From Henricia sp. BOLD:AAB3569 (taxonomy: Eukaryota > Echinodermata > Asteroidea > Spinulosida > Echinasteridae): a stretch of 64,000 bases of DNA. Made by a program: the position numbers and the translations under genes. The notes under the pieces were generated by a model. The model did not search any database and was not told the origin of the DNA. It was given only the letters and a program-made list of their open reading frames with translations. This document shows positions 55,196 to 64,000 of this stretch, one piece after another (the first letter of the stretch is position 1; each line of letters starts with the position of its first letter). The stretch spans positions 682,001 to 746,000 of the forward strand of contig JBBELK010000518.1 of the NCBI GenBank assembly GCA_037783545.1, in the 5' to 3' direction.

Positions 55196-55680
55196 CCAAA
55201 ACTCAGGACCAGTTGTACCCAGTTGGAAAACAGTTTAAAACCAGTTCAGGACCAGTTCAACCCAGTTGGAAAACAGTTTAAAACCAGTTCAGGACCAGTA
55301 CACCAATTGAAAACCTGTTGGAAAACAGTTTAAGCCCAGTTCACAACCTATTGACAACCAGTTGTGAACCAGTATAAAACCAATTCATTCCAATTCAACC
55401 AATTGTGCCTATTAAAAACCAGTTAATTCCAGTTCGAAACCAGTTCAAAACCAGCTACACTAACTTGCACCAGTTGGAAACCAGTTGGAAACCAGTTCAG
55501 AAACAGTTCAATACCAGTTAGACCTATTATAACCAGTTCATTCCAGTTAAAAACCTATTCAAAACCAGTTCATCCTATTGATACCAGCACAGAACCAGTT
55601 GAAAACCAGTAACCAATTCCCAGTTCAACTGGACCAGTTCAGACCAGTTCAACTGGTTTCAACTGGAATTTTCACCTGGG

Positions 55681-56113
55681 GCCCTTTTCTCCGTCGCCTT
55701 TTCTCCGTTGCCCTTTTCTCCGTCGCCCTTTTCACCGTCGCCCTTTTCACCGTCGCCCGCGTCGACCTTTCCTCCGTCGTGCTTCGCCCTTTCTTTGTCA
55801 TGCGGTTCTTAGACCGTATATTGCAATCCGCCCTGTTCCGCTAACAACCGACTTAAATTGTTTCAAATGTGAAATATCTCCTTAAAACATACGGTTAAAA
55901 AAGAAAGAAAATATATTCTGACCCAAAATTTTTTTTCACTGTCAAGCAAACAAAATAATGTCATTTTTGGAAAGCTCGCCAATGTCGTGGAAAGGTTGTA
56001 CATGCAACTATAAGTTCCAAAGGACTAGCTACCATTCCAAAGGACTACATTGCACATTGGTAGTCTGGAGGAGACCTGGCCTCCTGAAATACTGCTCTTA
56101 ACTGAGTGGTCAG
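55681..56113 (+). repeat. Right half of the split unit, lacking its body
   Basis: The minisatellite resumes (55681-55795), then CAATCCGCCCTGTTCCGCTA and TACGGTTAAAAAAGAAAG, the first CCAAAGGACTAGCTACC repeat, and directly TCTGGAGGAGACC...ACTGAGTGGTCAG, the sequence that normally follows the second repeat. About 730 bp of body is therefore missing, as expected from recombination between the two direct repeats. Confidence 0.85.
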
Positions 56114-57404
56114 TTGAGGCTGGGTCCGTGTACTAGGAAAACTATTTCTTCCGTCGCCCTTTTCTCGGTCGCTCTTTTCTCCATCGCCCTTTTCTCCGTC
56201 GCCCGTCGCCCTTTTTTCGGTCGCCCTTTTTTCGGTCGCTCTTTTCTCCGTCGCCCTTTTCTCCGTCGCCCTTTTCACCGTCGCCCTTTTCACCGTCGCC
56301 CGCGTCGACCTTTCCTCCGTCGTGCTTCGCCCTTTCTTCGTCATGCGGTTCTTAGACCGTATATTGCAATCCGCCCTGTTCCGCTAACAACCGACTTAAA
56401 TTGTTTCAAATGTGAAATATCTCCTTAAAACATACGGTTAAAAAAGAAAGAAAATATATTCTGACCCAAAAATTTTTTTCACTGTCAAGCAAACAAAATA
56501 ATGTCATTTTTGGAAAGCTCGCCAATGTCGTGGAAAGGTTGTACATGCAACTATAAGTTCCAAAGGACTAGCTACCATTCCAAAGGACTACATTGCACAT
56601 TGGTAGTCCGGAGGAGACCTGGCCTCCTGAAATACTGCTCTTACATGTAACTATAAGTCATGGCTTTGCAAAACATGTTTTGCACTATTTGTGATTCACG
56701 CATCGCTGTGTATCGTTTATCCATATGTCGCTCGAATAAGACATAAACATAAATAAACCAAAACGCAATATATACCGAGACATGCATTAATGAATCATTT
56801 CAATGAGTGCAGACCAATATTACTGGCGACAGAATTATGGGTGTTTAGATGACTGTCACGACCAGGAGCAACTTTCTGTCTCTTAAAATCGTCTGAGCGG
56901 AACGCCAGACACCGTAATTACATCGAAATAATGTTCTCGGCGATCGAGCAAGCTGGCAGGTAAAGAGACCTACAAAAGGACCTACAACCGTTTTTTTTTT
57001 AACTGTCACCCCCACATCTGTTAATGGATTATTCCACGCCTTATTTACATATACACAGACGTTAGAAATGATGTTGTACCGTTGGACTAATTGTGATTTT
57101 GTAGTTATGCAAGTATTTGTAATTATGGTGTTCATTATGGCTGTTTAATTTGTATACTGGTACAAAACAAGTTCTTGTGTTTGTTTATTGTGGGCAGATG
57201 GCAATAAATCCAGTTCATTTTTATTCAGCCTTTGCATACAGACCATAAACGCTATGTTGTACTTCTGACTAGAGTACCTTTATCGAATCTTAATGCAAAC
57301 TTAAATTCCAAAGGACTAGCTACCATTCCAAAGGACTACATTGCACATTGGTAGTCTGGAGGAGACCTGGCCTCCTGAAATACTGCTCTTAACTGAGTGG
57401 TCAG
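56114..57404 (+). repeat. Short array unit 13 (1291 bp)
   Basis: Minisatellite 56152-56338 is of the unit-12 type (CTCCATCG, paired CACCGTCGCCC), but the body carries TTTATCC, ATATACC, GGATTATT like unit 5. It is a chimeric unit at the left edge of the higher-order duplication. Confidence 0.9.
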
Positions 57405-58850
57405 TTGAGGCTGGGTCCGTGTACTAGGAAAACTATTTCTTCCGTCGCCCTTTTCTCGGTCGCTCTTTTCTCCGTCGCCCTTTTCTCCGTCGCCCGTCGC
57501 CCTTTTTTCGGTCGCTCTTTTCTCCGTCGCCCTTTTCTCCGTCGCCTTTTCTCCGTCGCCTTTTCTCCGTCGCCCTTTTCTCCGTCGCCCTTTTCTCCGT
57601 CGCCCTTTTCTCCGTCGCCCGTCGCCCTTTTTTCGGTCGCCCTTTTTTCGGTCGCTCTTTTCTCCGTCGCCCTTTTCTCCGTCGCCCTTTTCTCCGTCGC
57701 CCTTTTCTCCGTCGCCCTTTTCTCCGTCGCCCTTTTCACCGTCGCCCGCGTCGACCTTTCCTCCGTCGTGCTTCGCCCTTTCTTCGTCATGCGGTTCTTA
57801 GACCGTATATTGCAATCCGCCCTGTTCCGCTAACAACCGACTTAAATTGTTTCAAATGTGAAATATCTCCTTAAAACATACGGTTAAAAAAGAAAGAAAA
57901 TATATTCTGACCCAAAATTTTTTTTCACTGTCAAGCAAACAAAATAATGTCATTTTTGGAAAGCTCGCCAATGTCGTGGAAAGGTTGTACATGCAACTAT
58001 AAGTTCCAAAGGACTAGCTACCATTCCAAAGGACTACATTGCACATTGGTAGTCCGGAGGAGACCTGGCCTCCTGAAATACTGCTCTTACATGTAACTAT
58101 AAGTCATGGCTTTGCAAAACATGTTTTGCACTATTTGTGATTCACGCATCGCTGTGTATCGTTTCTCCATATGTCGCTCGAATAAGACATAAACATAAAT
58201 AAACCAAAACGCAATATATACCGAGACATGCATTAATGAATCATTTCAATGAGTGCAGACCAATATTACTGGCGACAGAATTATGGGTGTTTAGATGACT
58301 GTCACGACCAGGAGCAACTTTCTGTCTCTTAAAATCGTCTGAGCGGAACGCCAGACACCGTAATTACATCGAAATAATGTTCTCGGCGATCGAGCAAGCT
58401 GGCAGGTAAAGAGACCTACAAAAGGACCTACAACCGTTTTTTTTTTAACTGTCACCCCCACATCTGTTAATGGACTATTCCACGCCTTATTTACATATAC
58501 ACAGACGTTAGAAATGATGTTGTACCGTTGGACTAATTGTGATTTTGTAGTTATGCAAGTATTTGTAATTATGGTGTTCATTATGGCTGTTTAATTTGTA
58601 TACTGGTACAAAACAAGTTCTTGTGTTTGTTTATTGTGGGCAGATGGCAATAAATCCAGTTCATTTTTATTCAGCCTTTGCATACAGACCATAAACGCTA
58701 TGTTGTACTTCTGACTAGAGTACCTTTATCGAATCTTAATGCAAACTTAAATTCCAAAGGACTAGCTACCATTCCAAAGGACTACATTGCACATTGGTAG
58801 TCTGGAGGAGACCTGGCCTCCTGAAATACTGCTCTTAACTGAGTGGTCAG
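57405..58850 (+). repeat. Short array unit 14 (1446 bp), counterpart of unit 6
   Basis: Same length as 41012-42457. It differs in GGTCGCTC for GGTCGATC in the minisatellite and in the A/T run at 57916. Confidence 0.9.
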
Positions 58851-60126
58851 TTGAGGCTGGGTCCGTGTACTAGGAAAACTATTTCTTCCGTCGCTCTTTT
58901 CTCCATCGCCCTTTTCTCCATCGCCCTTTTCTCCATCGCCCTTTTCTCCGTCGCCCGTCGCCCTTTTTTCGGTCGCCCTTTTTTCGGTCGCTCTTTTCTC
59001 CGTCGCCCTTTTCTCCGTCGCCCGCGTCGACCTTTCCTCCGTCGTGCTTCGCCCTTTCTTCGTCATGCGGTTCTTAGACCGTATATTGCAATCCGCCCTG
59101 TTCCGCTAACAACCGACTTAAATTGTTTCAAATGTGAAATATCTCCTTAAAACATACGGTTAAAAAAGAAAGAAAATATATTCTGACCCAAAATTTTTTT
59201 TCACTGTCAAGCAAACAAAATAATGTCATTTTTGGAAAGCTCGCCAATGTCGTGGAAAGGTTGTACATGCAACTATAAGTTCCAAAGGACTAGCTACCAT
59301 TCCAAAGGACTACATTGCACATTGGTAGTCCGGAGGAGACCTGGCCTCCTGAAATACTGCTCTTACATGTAACTATAAGTCATGGCTTTGCAAAACATGT
59401 TTTGCACTATTTGTGATTCACGCATCGCTGTGTATCGTTTCTCCATATGTCGCTCGAATAAGACATAAACATAAATAAACCAAAACGCAATATGTACCGA
59501 GACATGCATTAATGAATCATTTCAAAGAGTGCAGACCAATATTACTGGCGACAGAATTATGGGTGTTTAGATGACTGTCACGACCAGGAGCAACTTTCTG
59601 TCTCTTAAAATCGTCTGAGCGGAACGCCAGACACCGTAATTACATCGAAATAATGTTCTCGGCGATCGAGCAAGCTGGCAGGTAAAGAGACCTACAAAAG
59701 GACCTACAACCGTTGTTTTTTTAACTGTCACCCCCACATCTGTTAATGGACTATTCCACGCCTTATTTACATATACACAGACGTTAGAAATGATGTTGTA
59801 CCGTTGGACTAATTGTGATTTTGTAGTTATGCAAGTATTTGTAATTATGGTGTTCATTATGGCTGTTTAATTTGTATACTGGTACAAAACAAGTTCTTGT
59901 GTTTGTTTATTGTGGGCAGATGGCAATAAATCCAGTTCATTTTTATTCAGCCTTTGCATACAGACCATAAACGCTATGTTGTACTTCTGACTAGAGTACC
60001 TTTATCGAATCTTAATGCAAACTTAAATTCCAAAGGACTAGCTACCATTCCAAAGGACTACATTGCACATTGGTAGTCTGGAGGAGACCTGGCCTCCTGA
60101 AATACTGCTCTTAACTGAGTGGTCAG
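58851..60126 (+). repeat. Short array unit 15 (1276 bp), counterpart of unit 7
   Basis: One extra CTCCATCGCCCTTTT unit relative to 42458-43718. It shares TTTCAAAGAG. Confidence 0.9.
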
Positions 60127-61394
60127 TTGAGGCTGGGTCCGTGTACTAGGAAAACTATTTCTTCCGTCGCCCTTTTCTCGGTCGCTCTTTTGCCCGTCGC
60201 CCTTTTTTCGGTCGCCCTTTTTTCGGTCGCCCTTTTCTCCGTCGCATTTTCTTCGTTGCCCTTTTCTCCGTCGACCTTTTCACCGTCGCCCGCGTCGACC
60301 TTTCCTCCGTCGTGCTTCGCCCTTTCTTCGTCATGCGGTTCTTAGACCGTATATTGCAATCCGCCCTGTTCCGCTAACAACCGACTTAAATTGTTTCAAA
60401 TGTGAAATATCTCCTTAAAACATACGGTTAAAAAAGAAAGAAAATATATTCTGACCCAAAAATTTTTTTCACTGTCAAGCAAACAAAATAATGTCATTTT
60501 TGGAAAGCTCGCCAATGTCGTGGAAAGGTTGTACATGCAACTATAAGTTCCAAAGGACTAGCTACCATTCCAAAGGACTACATTGCACATTGGTAGTCCG
60601 GAGGAGACCTGGCCTCCTGAAATACTGCTCTTACATGTAACTATAAGTCATGGCTTTGCAAAACATGTTTTGCACTATTTGTGATTCACGCATCGCTGTG
60701 TATCGTTTATCCATATGTCGCTCGAATAAGACATAAACATAAATAAACCAAAACGCAATATATACCGAGACATGCATTAATGAATCATTTCAATGAGTGC
60801 AGACCAATATTACTGGCGACAGAATTATGGGTGTTTAGATGACTGTCACGACCAGGAGCAACTTTCTGTCTCTTAAAATCGTCTGAGCGGAACGCCAGAC
60901 ACCGTAATTACATCGAAATAATGTTCTCGGCGATCGAGCAAGCTGGCAGGTAAAGAGACCTACAAAAGGACCTACAACCGTTTTTTTTTTAACTGTCACC
61001 CCCACATCTGTTAATGGACTATTCCACGCCTTATTTACATATACACAGACGTTAGAAATGATGTTGTACCGTTGGACTAATTGTGATTTTGTAGTTATGC
61101 AAGTATTTGTAATTATGGTGTTCATTATGGCTGTTTAATTTGTATACTGGTACAAAACAAGTTCTTGTGTTTGTTTATTGTGGGCAGATGGCAATAAATC
61201 CAGTTCATTTTTATTCAGCCTTTGCATACAGACCATGAACGCTATGTTGTACTTCTGACTAGAGTACCTTTATCGAATCTTAATGCAAACTTAAATTCCA
61301 AAGGACTAGCTACCATTCCAAAGGACTACATTGCACATTGGTAGTCTGGAGGAGACCTGGCCTCCTGAAATACTGCTCTTAACTGAGTGGTCAG
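60127..61394 (+). repeat. Short array unit 16 (1268 bp), counterpart of unit 8
   Basis: One CACCGTCGCCCTTTT unit fewer than 43719-45001. It has the private change CCATGAACGC near 61233. Confidence 0.9.
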
Positions 61395-62714
61395 TTGAGG
61401 CTGGGTCCGTGTACTAGGAAAACTATTTCTTCCGTCGCCCTTTTCTCGGTCGCTCTTTTGCCCGTCGCCCTTTTCTCCGTCGCCCGTCGCCCTTTTTTCG
61501 GTCGCCCTTTTTTCGGTCGCCCTTTTCTCCGTCGCCCTTTTCTCCGTCGCCCTTTTCTCCGTCGCATTTTCTCCGTTGCCCTTTTCTCCGTCGACCTTTT
61601 CACCGTCGCCCGCGTCGACCTTTCCTCCGTCGTGCTTCGCCCTTTCTTCGTCATGCGGTTCTTAGACCGTATATTGCAATCCGCCCTGTTCCGCTAACAA
61701 CCGACTTAAATTGTTTCAAATGTGAAATATCTCCTTAAAACATACGGTTAAAAAAGAAAGAAAATATATTCTGACCCAAAATTTTTTTTCACTGTCAAGC
61801 AAACAAAATAATGTCATTTTTGGAAAGCTCGCCAATGTCGTGGAAAGGTTGTACATGCAACTATAAGTTCCAAAGGACTAGCTACCATTCCAAAGGACTA
61901 CATTGCACATTGGTAGTCCGGAGGAGACCTGGCCTCCTGAAATACTGCTCTTACATGTAACTATAAGTCATGGCTTTGCAAAACATGTTTTGCACTATTT
62001 GTGATTCACGCATCGCTGTGTATCGTTTATCCATATGTCGCTCGAATAAGACATAAACATAAATAAACCAAAACGCAATATATACCGAGACATGCATTAA
62101 TGAATCATTTCAATGAGTGCAGACCAATATTACTGGCGACAGAATTATGGGTGTTTAGATGACTGTCACGACCAGGAGCAACTTTCTGTCTCTTAAAATC
62201 GTCTGAGCGGAACGCCAGACACCGTAATTACATCGAAATAATGTTCTCGGCGATCGAGCAAGCTGGCAGGTAAAGAGACCTACAAAAGGACCTACAACCG
62301 TTTTTTTTTTAACTGTCACCCCCACATCTGTTAATGGATTATTCCACGCCTTATTTACATATACACAGACGTTAGAAATGATGTTGTACCGTTGGACTAA
62401 TTGTGATTTTGTAGTTATGCAAGTATTTGTAATTATGGTGTTCATTATGGCTGTTTAATTTGTATACTGGTACAAAACAAGTTCTTGTGTTTGTTTATTG
62501 TGGGCAGATGGCAATAAATCCAGTTCATTTTTATTCAGCCTTTGCATACAGACCATAAACGCTATGTTGTACTTCTGACTAGAGTACCTTTATCGAATCT
62601 TAATGCAAACTTAAATTCCAAAGGACTAGCTACCATTCCAAAGGACTACATTGCACATTGGTAGTCTGGAGGAGACCTGGCCTCCTGAAATACTGCTCTT
62701 AACTGAGTGGTCAG
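61395..62714 (+). repeat. Short array unit 17 (1320 bp), counterpart of unit 9
   Basis: One 15-bp unit fewer than 45002-46336. Otherwise essentially identical, including TCGCATTTTCTCCGTTGCCC. Confidence 0.9.
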
Positions 62715-63320
62715 TTGAGGCTGGGTCCGTGTACTAGGAAAACTATTTCTTCCGTCGCCCTTTTCTCGGTCGCTCTTTTCTCCGTCGCCCTTTTCTCCGT
62801 CGCCCGTCGCCCTTTTTTCGGTCGCTCTTTTCTCCGTCGCCCTTTTCTCCGTCGCCCTTTTCACCGTCGCCCGCGTCGACCTTTTCTCCGTCGTGCTTCG
62901 CCCGTTCTTCGTCATGCGGTTCTTAGACCGTATATTGCAATCCGCCCTGTTCCGCTAACAACCGACTTAAATTGTTTCAAATGTGAAATATGTGGATTGG
63001 GTTTGCAGTCCCTACTTGACCGCGTGGGTTTTCCCCTGGGGCATTTCTCTGGGGGTTTTCCTCCCACTTCTAAAACTGCAACTCCTTCTTCGTCATCTCA
63101 AGTTGATAATATAGTATAGTTAAAGCCAAAAAAAACCGTATAGTTGATGGCATAAAGGGCCTTAGTTGCCGAAGATGCCATAAAATATACAACAACAACA
63201 ACAACACAATGCAAACTTAAATTCCAAAGGACTAGCTACCATTCCAAAGGACTACATTGCACATTGGTAGTCTGGAGGAGACCTGGCCTCCTGAAATACT
63301 GCTCTTAACTGAGTGGTCAG
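62715..63320 (+). repeat. Truncated array unit 18 with SINE fragment, counterpart of unit 10
   Basis: 606 bp, the same as 46337-46942, with the same SINE junctions. Confidence 0.9.
62989..63208 (+). mobile_element. 5'-truncated SINE fragment, copy B
   Basis: Identical in structure and breakpoints to 46611-46828, inherited through the higher-order duplication rather than inserted independently. Confidence 0.9.
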
Positions 63321-64000
63321 TTGAGGGTGGGTCCGTGTACTAGGAAAACTATTTCTTCCGTCGCCCTTTTCTCGGTCGCCCTTTTGTCCGTCGCCCGTCG
63401 CCCTTTTTTCGGTCGCTCTTTTCTCCGTCGCCCTTTTCTCCGTCGCCCTTTTCTCCGTCGCCCTTTTCACCGTCGCCCGCGTCGACCTTTTCTCCGTCGT
63501 GCTTCGCCCTTTCTTCGTCATGCGGTTCTTAGACCGTATATTGCAATCCGCCCTGTTCCGCTAACAACCGACTTAAATTGTTTCAAATGTGAAATATCTC
63601 CTTAAAACATACGGTTAAAAAAGAAAGAAAATATATTCTGACCAAAAAATCAATGAGTCTGATATATTATGGAGTTTATTTTATTGGTCAGTAACGTGCG
63701 TATGAACACCTTGTGACATTTTCTCGGAGCAATTTTATGCAAAGTAGGACGCGTGTGCACAATGGGAGACTTTTGAAATGTGTGGTTGCAGCAAAGTGCG
63801 CATGCTCAATGTGACGTCACCCCCACGCGAACGTTTGCAAACGTTGGCAACGTTGGCGAACTTTTTGAGTGGAAAGAATTGTGCGCCACCAACGTCCGCA
63901 TACGTTGGCCAACGAACTTTTGGATTGTTCGCGATGTTCGCGAGTGATTTCAAAATGGCGTGCGCGACATGAAAGATGACAGACGATGGTTTGTAGTTTG
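63321..64000 (+). repeat. Long-form array unit, cut by the window end
   Basis: Counterpart of 46943 onward with the GAGGGTGGGTCCG anchor. Minisatellite 63359-63515. It includes the left-truncated CAGGG MITE from 63826, cut at 64000. Confidence 0.9.

Larger units (their letters stand above)
52184..55680. mobile_element. 3.5-kb CCAGTT/AACTGG-repeat element with perfect inverted ends
   Basis: The ends are perfect inverted repeats of about 30 bp beginning CCCAGGTGAAAATTCCAGTT. The flanks share GCCC (left CGTC-GCCC, right GCCC-TTTTC), consistent with a short target duplication inside the minisatellite. The interior is composed almost wholly of CCAGTT or its complement. Loose repeats span 52195-53100; regular units of about 43 bp (GACCAGTTCTACCCAGTTGG, AAAACAGTTTAAAACCAGTT) run 53100-53655; the same unit is inverted at 53657-54008; the original orientation returns at 54009-54735. 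A non-repetitive core follows (54742-55195), then degenerate CCAGTT to the right end. No protein is encoded. It resembles a satellite-rich non-autonomous DNA transposon; I do not recognise the family. Confidence 0.85.

Overview
This is repeat-dominated eukaryotic nuclear DNA, most likely from a marine invertebrate and possibly a deuterostome. The evidence is tRNA-headed SINEs ending in (CAA)n, many cut-and-paste DNA transposon remnants with inverted ends, a TATA promoter in front of a MADF/Myb-SANT-like coding segment, and the absence of any bacterial-style gene layout. The species cannot be fixed from sequence alone. I find no intact protein-coding gene. The only recognisable protein-coding sequence is a frameshifted MADF-like open region at 12977-13574. 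Nearly all other long open frames are stop-free translations of tandem repeats.

Layout. 1-2026: a tandem array of about 78-bp units, each the 5' half of a tRNA (an A box but no B box), ending in one degenerate full-length tRNA-like sequence. 2027-11800: low-copy DNA with scattered small elements. These include a foldback at 2724-2919, a 780-bp inverted-repeat transposon (4289-5068) inserted in a SINE, a TTCGCCC minisatellite, a 1-kb inverted-repeat element (7803-8825), telomere-like TTAGGG repeats, a tRNA-Thr-like pseudogene, a TTAA-flanked foldback MITE and a full SINE (11527-11805). 11765-30315: a tandem segmental duplication (copy 1 about 11765-23224, copy 2 about 23803-30315). Insertions present in only one copy provide natural empty sites. 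They define a 3.83-kb transposon with a 3-bp target duplication (15783-19616), a 564-bp TTAA element (26394-26957) and a 0.69-kb promoter-plus-MADF cassette (12882-13570).

30316-64000: a large tandem array of a 1.26-1.46 kb unit with some 2.4-kb long-form units. Every unit carries a pyrimidine-rich 15-bp minisatellite (CGTCGCCCTTTTCTC type) of variable length. The array shows unequal exchange (15-bp steps in length, mosaic marker combinations, units that have lost their body) and a higher-order duplication in which about 39.9-47.6 kb reappears at about 56.3-64.0 kb, offset by about 16.4 kb. One minisatellite is split by a striking 3.5-kb element (52184-55680) with 30-bp perfect inverted ends. 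It is built almost entirely of CCAGTT/AACTGG motifs in alternating orientation and is the best candidate here for something undescribed.

There is no operon or pathway to describe. The window is best read as a transposon and satellite nursery in which elements nest in one another and are copied by tandem and segmental duplication.
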